Below are positions 44,033 through 52,523 of a DNA stretch of 64,000 nt, in pieces. Origin of the DNA: Nocardia sp. NBC_01730 (GTDB taxonomy: Bacteria; Actinomycetota; Actinomycetes; Mycobacteriales; Mycobacteriaceae); the NCBI RefSeq assembly GCF_035920445.1, contig NZ_CP109162.1, forward strand, positions 7,378,001 through 7,442,000, written 5' to 3'. The position numbers and the translations under genes are program-made. Position 1 is the first letter of the stretch, and every line of letters starts with the position of its first letter. The notes beneath the pieces were generated by a model. It was given only the letters and a program-made list of their open reading frames with translations. It ran no database searches and was not told where the DNA came from.

Positions 44033-44761
44033 ATGGTTGTCGCGACGACTGCGGACCTGGCACCGATCGATTCCCGCGCACCGGCGCGACGCCGTTGGTG
44101 GCGACCGAGATTGCCCGCGACGGCCGGATATCTGGCCGGGCTGGTCATCGTCTCGGCGATCTTCTCGGTACTGAGCGATTCGGCCCAGACGAGGATGGTG
44201 CTGCATGCAAGCACGAACCTGCACAACCTGCTGAACGGACAGGTCGGGACCCTGCTGTCCAGTGCGTTCGTGATCGGCGACGTCGGTGCGGCCTGGATCC
44301 TGATCCCGCTGCTCGCCTGCCTGCTCGCCCTCGCCGAGCTGCGCTTCGGCGCCATGCGATTGGTGCGCGTCTTCCTGGCCGGCCACATCGGCGCTACGTT
44401 GCTCGTCGCGGCTGGCCTCTGGGTGGCGGTGGAGGCCGGGTGGATGCCCGCGAACATTCGCTGGGCGGAAGACGTCGGCGTCAGTTACGGGGCCATGGCA
44501 CTGGTCGGCGCACTCGTGGCGGCCGTCCCGTACCGGTGGCGGATCGCGTGGGCCACGGTGTGGTTCATCGTTGCCGCCGAGGGTGTGCTGATCGGGCAGA
44601 CCTTCACCAACGTCGGTCATCTCGTGTCGTTCATGATCGGGTCAGCCGTCGGATTCTTCATGATCCGCAACAGGGCGACCACGATGCACCGGCTCACCCG
44701 GGCCGAATCCGCGCTGCTCGCGGTGAGCGCGGTCCTCGCGGCGATCTTGCTCATGGGCTGA
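44033..44761 (+). CDS. Rhomboid-like integral membrane protein
   Basis: This 242-residue protein has about six hydrophobic segments ([73 protein letters not shown] and others) in a rhomboid-like order. The canonical GxSG serine is not evident: the corresponding helix reads [23 protein letters not shown] and [11 protein letters not shown] supply histidine helices. Ser-Tyr-Gly-Ala could serve as a weak GxSx, so it may be either an active protease or a pseudo-rhomboid. ATG 44033 is chosen for the excellent GGAGG RBS. It lies just after the rRNA operon. Confidence 0.75.
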   Translation: MVVATTADLAPIDSRAPARRRWWRPRLPATAGYLAGLVIVSAIFSVLSDSAQTRMVLHASTNLHNLLNGQVGTLLSSAFVIGDVGAAWILIPLLACLLALAELRFGAMRLVRVFLAGHIGATLLVAAGLWVAVEAGWMPANIRWAEDVGVSYGAMALVGALVAAVPYRWRIAWATVWFIVAAEGVLIGQTFTNVGHLVSFMIGSAVGFFMIRNRATTMHRLTRAESALLAVSAVLAAILLMG

Positions 44762-44798
44762 CGGCAGCCGCGGGTGGGCGCTCGCCTACAGTGCTTGG

Positions 44799-45488
44799 GT
44801 GCGCCTAGTGATTGCTCGCTGTCAGGTCGACTATGTAGGGCGACTCACCGCCCATCTTCCGATGGCCCGCCGGCTACTGCTGATGAAAGCGGACGGTTCG
44901 GTCCTCGTTCACTCCGATGGCGGCTCATACAAGCCGCTGAACTGGATGAGCCCGCCATGTCGGCTGAACGAGCGCAACGGCGACGCGGAGCTGCCGGAGG
45001 GATCGAAGGCACTCTGGGTCGTCACCAACAAGACGGGAGAAGAACTCCGCATCACCATCGAGGACATCGAACACGACTCCTCGCACGAACTGGGGATCGA
45101 CCCGGGTCTGGTGAAAGACGGGGTGGAAGCCCACCTCCAGGAACTCCTCGCCGAGCACGTGCAGACCCTCGGTGCGGGCTACAGCCTCATCCGCCGCGAG
45201 TACATGACGGCGATCGGCCCGGTGGACCTGCTGTGCCGGGACGCCGACGGAGGCACGGTCGCCGTCGAGATCAAGCGCCGTGGCGAAATCGACGGCGTCG
45301 AACAGCTCACCCGCTACCTGGAACTGCTCAACCGTGATCCGCTGTTGGCTCCGGTCGCCGGCGTCTTCGCCGCCCAACAGATAAAGCCGCAGGCGCGCAC
45401 GCTCGCCGGGGATCGCGGCATCCGCTGCCTCACACTGGATTACGACGCTCTGCGTGGCACGGAGAGCAACGAATTCCGCCTCTTCTGA
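44799..45488 (+). CDS. nucS: Mismatch-specific endonuclease NucS (EndoMS)
   Basis: This is a 229-residue nuclease of the NucS family. Archaea and actinobacteria lacking MutS/MutL use it for non-canonical mismatch repair, cutting both strands at G-T, G-G and T-T mismatches. The N-terminal dimerisation/DNA-binding domain is followed by the RecB-like nuclease core with GPVDLLCRD (Asp, about 142) and [20 protein letters not shown] (Glu-x-Lys, about 155-158). The C-terminal NEFRLF is a beta-clamp-binding tail. GTG 44799 follows the rhomboid-like gene by 37 bp. By synteny it matches Rv1321. Confidence 0.96.
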   Translation: MRLVIARCQVDYVGRLTAHLPMARRLLLMKADGSVLVHSDGGSYKPLNWMSPPCRLNERNGDAELPEGSKALWVVTNKTGEELRITIEDIEHDSSHELGIDPGLVKDGVEAHLQELLAEHVQTLGAGYSLIRREYMTAIGPVDLLCRDADGGTVAVEIKRRGEIDGVEQLTRYLELLNRDPLLAPVAGVFAAQQIKPQARTLAGDRGIRCLTLDYDALRGTESNEFRLF

Positions 45489-45552
45489 GTTCCCCCTTCG
45501 AGGGCGCTTGGGGGCGCGCTGGCTGCTTGCGGCGGGATAATACGCTATTCGT

Positions 45553-45861
45553 ATGCCCCGTCGGAAACCACGTCCGGATCGCCATGCTGGTCGGTCGCGG
45601 TCGGGTGGCACATCGCTCGGGGATGTGTTCGGGCGTGCCGAATCGGGGCCGGACGGCGACGAGACATATGTGGTCCGCACCATCCCGGGGACCCGCGCGA
45701 TCAAGGCCTACCGCTGCCCCGGCTGCGATCACGAGATCGCGCCGGGCGTAGCACATATTGTCGCCTGGTCGGCCCACGGCGGCGAAGAGGACCGTCGCCA
45801 CTGGCACCGCGGCTGCTGGAACGGCCGCCAGACCCGCCGTATCACCCGCCGCTGGTCGTGA
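45553..45861 (+). CDS. Small zinc-ribbon-like protein
   Basis: This 102-residue protein is Arg-rich at both ends. Its centre has CPGCDHEIAPGVAHIV (Cys pair, about residues 54-57) and HWHRGCW (His/Cys, about 83-89), which together look like one zinc site. Homologues beside nucS in actinobacteria are often labelled 'ATP/GTP-binding protein' without evidence. The conserved neighbourhood suggests a nucleic-acid-related role, but this is inference. The stop is followed within 1 bp by a short dispersed repeat, then by a terminator. Confidence 0.8.
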   Translation: MPRRKPRPDRHAGRSRSGGTSLGDVFGRAESGPDGDETYVVRTIPGTRAIKAYRCPGCDHEIAPGVAHIVAWSAHGGEEDRRHWHRGCWNGRQTRRITRRWS

Positions 45862-45903
45862 CCTGACAACTGACTTCATGAGCACATCGGGTAACTCGCC
45901 AGG
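45862..45903 (-). repeat. Short copy of the CGACGAGTTACCC repeat
   Basis: CTGACAACTGACTTCATGAG then CACATCGGGTAACTCGCCAGG corresponds, in reverse orientation, to the core of the repeats at 21682-21823 and 24744-25196. It begins directly after a stop codon, as does the copy after rho. Confidence 0.7.
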
Positions 45904-45971
45904 AACCGGCTGACCGGTCCCGTCAACCCACCGGCGGTCGCCGAGGTTCTACGTATACGCCGGAAATTAGG

Positions 45972-45999
45972 GAAGGCCGCCCCAGCTGGGGCGGCCTTC
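45972..45999. terminator. Bidirectional terminator between convergent genes
   Basis: GAAGGCCGCCCC and GGGGCGGCCTTC form a perfect 12-bp stem with an AGCT loop, between the zinc-ribbon gene and the convergent coiled-coil gene. Confidence 0.85.
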
Positions 46000-46035
46000 G
46001 GTGAATTCGGTTGTCAGTCGCCGCGTGACCCGACG

Positions 46036-47037
46036 TCAGTTGCTGATGTCGACGTTCTCGCGCTCTTCCGAGTCGATCTCGTCGTCCTCGCCGGCGAGTT
46101 CGGGGATCGCCTTCTGGCGCGAACCGGTGACCGACTTGGTGCCGCCGCCGATCGACTTGCGCTGGTCCGGAACACCGTCCAGCAGTTCGCTTTCTCGGTT
46201 GACCGCGGCGAGCATCGCGGGCACCGAGTCGAGCTGACCGCGGATACCGAGCAGTTGGGCGAGCACGCGACCGCGCAGCACGCGCATCTCCTCGGCCAGT
46301 TCCTTCGCGTGCGCGATCTTGCGCTCGGAGGTCTGGGTCGCGGAGGTGATGAGGCGGTTGGCCTCGTCGGTCGCGTCCTTGATCCGCTGTGCGGCCTCGG
46401 CGCGGCTGGTGGCTTCCAGCTCCTCCATGGCGCGGGTGAGCTTGGTGCGGCGCTCGGCCATAGTGGCCTCGAAGTCCTGCTGGGTGGCCTTGCGCTTCGC
46501 ATCGGCTTCCTTGCCGATGCGGTCGGCCTCGGCCTGGGCGGCCTCGATGATCTTGGCGGACTCGGTGCGTGCGTTCGCGAGGGTCTGCTCGAATTCGATT
46601 TCGAGCGCCTCGCGCTTCTCCTTGGTCTCCGCGAGCAGCGACTCGTATTTGCCACGCATCTCGGTGGCCTGCTGTTCGGCAATCGACACCATTTCCGCTG
46701 CCTCGGCCTGCGCCAAGGCACGTACTTCGGATGCCTCGTCGGAGGCGAGCCGGAGCATGCGGGAAATACGGTCGGACATGCCTTCCGCGGTGGTCGGCGG
46801 CACCGAGAGTCGGTCGACCTCCTTGCGGAGTTCGTCGATCTCGTCGCGCGCGTCTTCCAACTGGCTTGCGAGGTTACGTGCTTGTGCCGCAGCGGCATCG
46901 CGGTCTGTGGCGGTGACTCGCAATTCCGCATCAAAGCGGTCGAAGTAGTTACGCACCTCGTCTTGCGCATAACCCTTGCGCACAACGGTGAAGGGCAGTG
47001 CAACGAAGCGATTGCGATCGGACTCGGGTGACGACAT
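46036..47037 (-). CDS. DivIVA-domain-like coiled-coil protein
   Basis: This 333-residue protein begins MSSPESDRNRFVALPFTVVR followed by KGYAQDEVRNYFDRF, the DivIVA/Wag31/SepIVA-type module (short loop, then F-x-V-x-x-x-GY-x-x-x-EV). A continuous charged coiled coil of about 190 residues follows (EQQATEMRGKYESLLAETKE, RIGKEADAKRKATQQDFEAT) and then an acidic tail, EDDEIDSEERENVDISN. Such proteins organise polar growth, septation and lipid domains in mycolic-acid bacteria. ATG 47037 is preferred to GTG 47046. It could be a filament scaffold akin to SepIVA; the precise partner is unknown. Confidence 0.85.
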   Translation of the reverse strand: MSSPESDRNRFVALPFTVVRKGYAQDEVRNYFDRFDAELRVTATDRDAAAAQARNLASQLEDARDEIDELRKEVDRLSVPPTTAEGMSDRISRMLRLASDEASEVRALAQAEAAEMVSIAEQQATEMRGKYESLLAETKEKREALEIEFEQTLANARTESAKIIEAAQAEADRIGKEADAKRKATQQDFEATMAERRTKLTRAMEELEATSRAEAAQRIKDATDEANRLITSATQTSERKIAHAKELAEEMRVLRGRVLAQLLGIRGQLDSVPAMLAAVNRESELLDGVPDQRKSIGGGTKSVTGSRQKAIPELAGEDDEIDSEERENVDISN

Positions 47038-47123
47038 GGCACACAAACTACAGCCTTAGGACAGCCGATGGTGACTCGACTGCGAATGTCATTCCAACGA
47101 GTTTTCCCGACTTGACGTCGATA

Positions 47124-47600
47124 CTAGTGCGTAACACTCGCGTTCGGTTCGACCAACTCGATCAGCACACCGCCAGCATCCTTCGGGTGGATGAAATTGA
47201 TGCGGGAATCGGCTGTTCCATACCGCGGGGCCTCATACAGCAAACGCAGGCCCTTCTCGCGCAGGTGCGCGGAGACCGCGTCGATGTCGGTCACGCGGTA
47301 GGCAAGCTGTTGCAGGCCCGGTCCGCTGCGGTCGATGAACTTCGCGATGGTCGACTGCGCGTCGAGCGGGGCCAGCAACTGAAGGGCAGCGGCCCGGTCA
47401 GGTGCGCAGGGCAGCGAAAGCATCGCCTCGTGGACGCCCTGGGCCTCGTTGACCTCGCGGTGGGTTTCGACCATGCCGAGGTTCTCGGCGTACCAGGCCA
47501 CCGCGACGTCCAGGTCGGGCACCGCGATGCCGACGTGGTCGATCGCGATTACGTAGTCCGCGGGGATGAAAGACGAATGGTCGATAACGTTGCTCACCAC
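47124..47600 (-). CDS. mce: Methylmalonyl-CoA epimerase
   Basis: This 158-residue protein has two vicinal-oxygen-chelate modules: AIDHVGIAVPDLDVAVAWY with the first metal histidine, and LQQLAYRVTDIDAVSAHL with INFIHPKDAGGVLIELVE providing His and Glu ligands. It interconverts the R and S forms of methylmalonyl-CoA in the propionyl-CoA pathway. Its partner mutase needs adenosylcobalamin, made by the adenosyltransferase at 36.1 kb. It is divergent from the thiolase gene, with 120 bp between them. By synteny it matches Rv1322A. Confidence 0.94.
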   Translation of the reverse strand: MVSNVIDHSSFIPADYVIAIDHVGIAVPDLDVAVAWYAENLGMVETHREVNEAQGVHEAMLSLPCAPDRAAALQLLAPLDAQSTIAKFIDRSGPGLQQLAYRVTDIDAVSAHLREKGLRLLYEAPRYGTADSRINFIHPKDAGGVLIELVEPNASVTH

Positions 47601-47720
47601 TCGAACGTAGCGCGTACCTGGCCGGTATAGCGGGAGTCGTACCCGCTACCGTTGAAAACGACATCTGGCGCCGCTCCGCGAAGCTGCGGGCAGGTCCGAT
47701 CTACGAATGCGAGGCTCGTC

Positions 47721-48899
47721 GTGACCACTTCTGTCATCGTCTCAGGTGCGCGTACCCCGGTCGGTCGGCTGCTCGGGGGTCTGAAGGACTTCAACGGTTC
47801 CGATCTGGGTGGGTTCGCCATCAAGGCGGCGCTGGAGAAGGGCGGTATCACGCCGGAGCAGGTCGACTACGTGATCATGGGCCAGGTGCTCACTGCGGGC
47901 GCGGGACAGATCCCGGCCCGCCAGGCCGCCGCAGCCGCGGGTATCCCGCTGGACGTGCCCGCGCTGACGGTCAATAAGGTGTGCCTGTCGGGTATCAACG
48001 CGATCGCCCTCGCCGACCAGCTGATCCGGGCAGGTGAGTACGAGATCGTCGTCGCCGGTGGTCAGGAGTCCATGAGCAAGGCGCCGCATCTGCTCGAAAA
48101 AAGCAGGGAAGGCTTCAAATACGGCAATGTGACGTTGCGCGACCACATGGCCTATGACGGACTGCACGACATTTTCACCGACCAGCCGATGGGCGCGCTC
48201 ACCGAGCAGCGCAACGAGACCGACCGGATCAGCCGCGAAGACCAGGACGGGTTCGCGGCGGCCTCGCACCAGCGTGCGGCCGCGGCGTGGAAGAACGGTG
48301 TCTTCGACGATGAGGTGGTCCCAGTCGCGGTGCCGCAACGCAAGGGCGACCCGGTGCTGGTGTCCTCGGACGAGGGCATTCGCGCCGACACCACGGTCGA
48401 GTCGTTAGGCAAGCTGCGTCCCGCGTTCCACAAGGACGGCACGATCACCGCGGGCACCGCCTCGCAGATCTCCGACGGCGCCGCCGCCGTCGTGGTGATG
48501 AGCAAGGAGAAGGCCGAATCGCTCGGTCTGAGCTGGATCGCCGAGATCGGTGCCGCCGGCGTGGTCGCGGGCCCGGATTCGACACTGCAGGATCAGCCCG
48601 CCAACGCGATCGCCAAGGCCTGCGCGCGGGAAGGTATCGCGCCCGCCGACCTGGATCTGGTGGAGATCAACGAGGCGTTCGCTGCCGTCGGTGTCGCCTC
48701 CACCCGCAAGCTGGGCATCGACCCGGCGAAGGTGAACGTCAACGGCGGCGCCATCGCCATCGGCCACCCGCTCGGCATGTCCGGCGCCCGCATCCTGCTG
48801 CACCTGGTGCTGGAACTGAAGCGCCGCGGTGGTGGCGTCGGTGCGGCCGCGCTCTGCGGCGGCGGCGGTCAGGGCGACGCGCTGATCGTCCGCGTCTGA
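47721..48899 (+). CDS. Acetyl-CoA acetyltransferase (thiolase)
   Basis: This 392-residue thiolase has all three catalytic features: Cys88 in [14 protein letters not shown], the His in [18 protein letters not shown] (about 350) and the second Cys in [13 protein letters not shown] (about 380). It condenses two acetyl-CoA or cleaves acetoacetyl-CoA. Length and sequence fit the FadA4/AtoB group (Rv1323). GTG 47721 gives the conserved [16 protein letters not shown] start; longer readings include intergenic sequence. It is followed by a hairpin. Confidence 0.95.
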   Translation: MTTSVIVSGARTPVGRLLGGLKDFNGSDLGGFAIKAALEKGGITPEQVDYVIMGQVLTAGAGQIPARQAAAAAGIPLDVPALTVNKVCLSGINAIALADQLIRAGEYEIVVAGGQESMSKAPHLLEKSREGFKYGNVTLRDHMAYDGLHDIFTDQPMGALTEQRNETDRISREDQDGFAAASHQRAAAAWKNGVFDDEVVPVAVPQRKGDPVLVSSDEGIRADTTVESLGKLRPAFHKDGTITAGTASQISDGAAAVVVMSKEKAESLGLSWIAEIGAAGVVAGPDSTLQDQPANAIAKACAREGIAPADLDLVEINEAFAAVGVASTRKLGIDPAKVNVNGGAIAIGHPLGMSGARILLHLVLELKRRGGGVGAAALCGGGGQGDALIVRV

Positions 48900-48910
48900 C
48901 TGTGTTGGTT

Positions 48911-48934
48911 TTGCAGCGCCGCAGGCGCTGCAAA
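48911..48934 (+). terminator. Hairpin after the thiolase gene
   Basis: TTGCAGCGCC and GGCGCTGCAA with a GCA loop, a 10-bp perfect stem about 12 bp after the thiolase stop, is a probable terminator. Confidence 0.7.
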
Positions 48935-48994
48935 TTGAACACTGTGACCCGTTCGACTACGACGGTCCGTAGTGCATCCGGCAGAATGGTGCCC

Positions 48995-49363
48995 ATGGGC
49001 AATGTCTTCGACCTGAGCACGGTCGCCAAGCGGTTTCGCTTCATCGCGGTGCTCGAGGCGATCTCCTGGGTCTTCCTGATCGTCGGCATGGTGTTCAAGC
49101 GCCTTCCTGAACCGGTGTTGTGGCCCGTCAAGGTGTTCGGCATGACGCACGGGATCATTTTCGTGCTGTTCGTGATCACCGCGATCGTGGCTGCGCGGGA
49201 GCTGGGCTGGAACGCCAAGACCACCGTCCTCGCGCTGCTGTCCAGCATTCCGCCGTTCTTCACCGTCCTGTTCGAGGTCTGGGCGGTGCGTGCGGGCCGG
49301 CTGGGTGAGCTGAGCAACGCCGTGTCCACCGACTCCGGAGCTCCCGTATCTGTCACGTCATGA
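48995..49363 (+). CDS. DUF3817 integral membrane protein
   Basis: This 122-residue protein has three hydrophobic helices: FIAVLEAISWVFLIVGMVFK, the segment around VKVFGMTHGIIFVLFVITAI, and LALLSSIPPFFTVLFEVWAV. A conserved KVFGMTHG loop places it in the DUF3817 family of small actinobacterial membrane proteins. ATG 48995 gives MGNVFDLSTVAKRFRF; ATG 48986 is an alternative. The C-terminus (SNAVSTDSGAPVSVTS) is polar. It precedes the thioredoxin-TPR gene by 13 bp, so they may be co-transcribed. The function is unknown. Confidence 0.85.
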   Translation: MGNVFDLSTVAKRFRFIAVLEAISWVFLIVGMVFKRLPEPVLWPVKVFGMTHGIIFVLFVITAIVAARELGWNAKTTVLALLSSIPPFFTVLFEVWAVRAGRLGELSNAVSTDSGAPVSVTS

Positions 49364-49376
49364 CAAACTGGAAACC

Positions 49377-50270
49377 GTGACTCGACCAGCCGCCCGCCGT
49401 CCTTCGCCCGCTGTCGCCGCCGCCATGTCCGGTGCGGTTGATCTGTCCAGTCTGAAGCAGCCCGCCGCTGGTGCGGGTGGTGCGGCGGGCGGCGATTACT
49501 CGGTCACCGAGGCCGATTTCGAGACGAAGGTGCTTCGCCGCTCGACGCAGGTTCCGGTCGTCGTCGTGCTGTATTCGCAGCGCAGCCCGGGCAGCGTCGA
49601 GTTGGTGCGGACGCTGGAGCGTCTGGTCGCCGCCGACGGCGGCGCCTGGGATCTGGCCGCCGTCGAGGCCGAGGCCAATATGCGGATCGCTCAGGCGCTG
49701 CGGGTGCAGGGCATTCCGACGGTGATCGCGATCGCGGGCGGCCAGCCGCTCGCGGATTTCGAGGGCGCTCAGCCGGAGCCGCAGGTGCGGCAGTGGCTGA
49801 ACGCGGTCGTCGACGCGGTCGCGGGCAAGCTCGAGAGCAACGGAGAACCGCAGCCGGCCGAGGACCCGCGCTTCACGGCGGCCGAAGCCGCGCTGGAGCA
49901 GGGCGACTTGGCGGGCGCCGAGGCGGCCTATGAGGCCATCCTCGCCGCCGAGCCCGCGAACGAAGAGGCCAGGGCAGCGCTGCGCCAACTCCGGTTCCTC
50001 GGTCGTGCACAACAGATCCCGGAGTCGGCGATCGCGACCGCGGACGCCGACCTGTCGAATGTCGATGCCGCGCTCGACGCCGCCGATCTCGAACTGTTCC
50101 ACCAGCGGCCCGAAGCGGCCTTCGACCGGCTGATCGCCGTCGTCAAACGCACCGCGGGTGACGAACGCACCAAGGCGCGCACTCGTCTGCTGGAGCTGTT
50201 CGAGCTGTTCGACCAGGCCGAGTCGTTCGTCGTCGCCGCGCGCCGCAAGCTGGCCGCCGCGCTCTACTGA
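49377..50270 (+). CDS. Cys-less thioredoxin-fold/TPR protein (CnoX/YbbN-like)
   Basis: This 297-residue protein has an N-terminal thioredoxin fold (about 45-150). The active-site position reads VVVVLYSQRSPGSVELVRTL, without any CxxC, so it is not a classical redox enzyme. cis-Pro is kept in VQGIPTVIAIAGGQPL. The C-terminal half is TPR-like (DLAGAEAAYEAILAAEPANE, followed by LDAADLELFHQRPEAAFDRL). The architecture matches YbbN/CnoX co-chaperones and Rv1324, which hold unfolded clients for GroEL or DnaK. GTG 49377 is the start. Confidence 0.9.
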   Translation: MTRPAARRPSPAVAAAMSGAVDLSSLKQPAAGAGGAAGGDYSVTEADFETKVLRRSTQVPVVVVLYSQRSPGSVELVRTLERLVAADGGAWDLAAVEAEANMRIAQALRVQGIPTVIAIAGGQPLADFEGAQPEPQVRQWLNAVVDAVAGKLESNGEPQPAEDPRFTAAEAALEQGDLAGAEAAYEAILAAEPANEEARAALRQLRFLGRAQQIPESAIATADADLSNVDAALDAADLELFHQRPEAAFDRLIAVVKRTAGDERTKARTRLLELFELFDQAESFVVAARRKLAAALY

Positions 50271-50300
50271 GTTCGTTCGGCGTCCGGAAAGCCGACGCTG

Positions 50301-50326
50301 GTCGGCGCGGTCCGTGCCGCGCCGAC
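50301..50326. terminator. Terminator between convergent thioredoxin-TPR gene and glgB
   Basis: GTCGGCGCGG and CCGCGCCGAC form a perfect 10-bp stem with a TCCGTG loop in the 99-bp convergent gap. It can serve both transcripts. Confidence 0.8.
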
Positions 50327-50369
50327 ACGCTCTGCGAGTAGACCGTGCGTGTGGCTGTCGACCCTGTCG

Positions 50370-52523
50370 CTAGGCCGGGCGCAGCCAGACCGCGCTGTTC
50401 GGCGCGAGCGTGACCGTCGCCGACGCCGGACGGTCGTGCCACGGCTCCTCGGTGGCCGATACCTCGCCTAGATTCCCGATGCCGGAGCCGCCATAGTGGA
50501 CGGCGTCGGTGTTGAGAATTTCGATCCAACGGCCTGCGTGCGGGAGGCCGACGCGGTATGCGCCGTGCACCGAGCCGGAGAAGTTGTAAACGCACGCGAC
50601 CACGGACCCGTCCGAGCCGTAACGCAGAAACGCCAGCACGTTGTTTGCGTGGTCGTTCGCCTCGATCCAGGCGTAGCCGCCCGGTGTGGTGTCCTGGCTC
50701 CATAGGGCGGGATGGGCGCGGTACACAGCGTTGAGGTCGCGCACCACCGCCGTAACGCCCCGGTGCAGTGGATTTTCCAGCTCGTGCCAGTCCAGGCCGC
50801 GATCGTGCGACCACTCGCGGAACTGGCCGAAGTCCTGCCCCATGAACAGCAGCTGTTTGCCGGGGTGGGCCCACATGTAGGCCAGCAGCGCCCGCACACC
50901 ACCCGCTTTGGCGAAATCGTCGCCCGGCATCCTGGTCCAGAGTGTGCCCTTGCCGTGCACGACCTCGTCGTGGCTGATCGGCAGCACGTAGTTCTCGCTC
51001 CATGCGTACATCAGTGAGAAGGTGACCTCGTTGTGGTGCCAGGAGCGGTGGATCGGGTCACGTCCGAGGAACCCGAGGGTGTCGTGCATCCAGCCCATGT
51101 TCCACTTCATGGTGAATCCGAGCCCCCCGACGTCGGTGCCGCGGGTGACGTCCGGCCAGGTGGTGGACTCCTCGGCGATGGTCACGACGCCGGGATGGTG
51201 GCGGTGCACCGTGTCGTTGAGGTCCTGCAGGAAGTCGACGGCCTCCAGGTTCTCCCGGCCGCCGTGCACGTTGGGTTCCCACTCTCCTTCGGCACGTGAG
51301 TAATCCAGGTAGAGCATGGAGGCGACCGCGTCGACGCGCAGGCCGTCGATGTGGAACTCTTCGATCCAATAGCGCGCGTTGGCGACGAGGAAGTTGCGCA
51401 CCTCGTGCCTGCCGAAGTCGAAAACGTAGGTGCCCCAGTCCAGTTGCTCGCCGCGGCGCGGGTCGGCGTGCTCGTAGAGCGGGGTTCCGTCGAAGCGGGC
51501 CAGTGCCCATTCGTCCCGCGGGAAGTGCGCGGGAACCCAGTCCAGCAGCACGCCGATGTCCGCCGCGTGCATGCGGTCGACGAAAGCGCGGAAGTCGTCC
51601 GGGGAACCGAATCGTGCTGTCGGCGCGTAGTACGAGGTGACCTGATAGCCCCAGGAACCGCCGAAGGGATGCTCGGCGATGGGAAGTAGCTCGATGTGGG
51701 TGAAGCCGGCCGCCTGCACGTATTCGGCGAGCTGGTCAGCTATTTCGCGGTAGCAGAGGCCAGGACGCCATGAGCCGAGATGCACCTCGTAGACGCTCAT
51801 CGGCGCGCTGGTCGGATCGGTGGCCGCACGCCGGTCGAGCCAGGCGTGGTCGCGCCAGACGTAGTGGCTCTCGGTGACCACCGACGCTGTCGCGGGGGGC
51901 GGTTCGGTGGCGAAGGCCAGCGGGTCGGCGTGATCGGCCGTCCGGCCGTCGGCGCCGTGCACGCGGTACTTGTACTTGGTGCCCGGTTCGACACCGGGGA
52001 CGAATACCTCCCAGATCCCGGACGACCCGAGCGAGCGCATCGGCGCGGTGTTGCCGCTCCAGCCGTCGAAGTCACCGATCACGGTGACGCCCCGCGCGTT
52101 CGGCGCCCACACCGCGAACGAGGTGCCATGCACTGCACCGTCCAGCGTGGTGTACCGGCGGGGGTGCGCGCCGAGCACTTCCCACAGCCGTTCGTGGCGG
52201 CCCGCGCCGATGAGATGCAGGTCGAGTTCGCCGACGGTGGGCAGGAAGCGGTAGCCGTCCGCACCGAGGATGGTCTGGCCGCCCGGATAGGTGCTCACGA
52301 TGCGATAGTCCATGAGATCCGGGTATGGCACCACCGCGGCGAACACGCCGTGGCCCAACGGCTTCAGCGGATGATCGACGCCACCGACGCGCACGGACAC
52401 CGTTTCGGCGTGCGGGCGCAGCACCCGCACGGCCGTGCCGTCGGGATGAGGGTGGGCGCCGAGTACGGTGTGCGGATCCGTGTGGGTGCCCGCCGCCAGC
52501 AGCATCAGATCGCGCCGTTTCAT
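50370..52523 (-). CDS. glgB: 1,4-alpha-glucan branching enzyme
   Basis: This 717-residue GH13 enzyme introduces alpha-1,6 branches into glucan. N-terminal CBM48-type domains ([39 protein letters not shown]) precede the barrel with [20 protein letters not shown], nucleophile Asp in [16 protein letters not shown] (about 399), acid Glu in [11 protein letters not shown] and [14 protein letters not shown]. The start overlaps the glgE stop by four bases. In the GlgE pathway it branches chains built from maltose-1-phosphate. By synteny it matches Rv1326c. Confidence 0.97.
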   Translation of the reverse strand: MKRRDLMLLAAGTHTDPHTVLGAHPHPDGTAVRVLRPHAETVSVRVGGVDHPLKPLGHGVFAAVVPYPDLMDYRIVSTYPGGQTILGADGYRFLPTVGELDLHLIGAGRHERLWEVLGAHPRRYTTLDGAVHGTSFAVWAPNARGVTVIGDFDGWSGNTAPMRSLGSSGIWEVFVPGVEPGTKYKYRVHGADGRTADHADPLAFATEPPPATASVVTESHYVWRDHAWLDRRAATDPTSAPMSVYEVHLGSWRPGLCYREIADQLAEYVQAAGFTHIELLPIAEHPFGGSWGYQVTSYYAPTARFGSPDDFRAFVDRMHAADIGVLLDWVPAHFPRDEWALARFDGTPLYEHADPRRGEQLDWGTYVFDFGRHEVRNFLVANARYWIEEFHIDGLRVDAVASMLYLDYSRAEGEWEPNVHGGRENLEAVDFLQDLNDTVHRHHPGVVTIAEESTTWPDVTRGTDVGGLGFTMKWNMGWMHDTLGFLGRDPIHRSWHHNEVTFSLMYAWSENYVLPISHDEVVHGKGTLWTRMPGDDFAKAGGVRALLAYMWAHPGKQLLFMGQDFGQFREWSHDRGLDWHELENPLHRGVTAVVRDLNAVYRAHPALWSQDTTPGGYAWIEANDHANNVLAFLRYGSDGSVVACVYNFSGSVHGAYRVGLPHAGRWIEILNTDAVHYGGSGIGNLGEVSATEEPWHDRPASATVTLAPNSAVWLRPA

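Noticed and set aside
50143..51510. Minus-strand frames overlapping glgB in other phases
   Set aside because: They are Arg/Pro-rich off-frame readings of glgB with no start signals.
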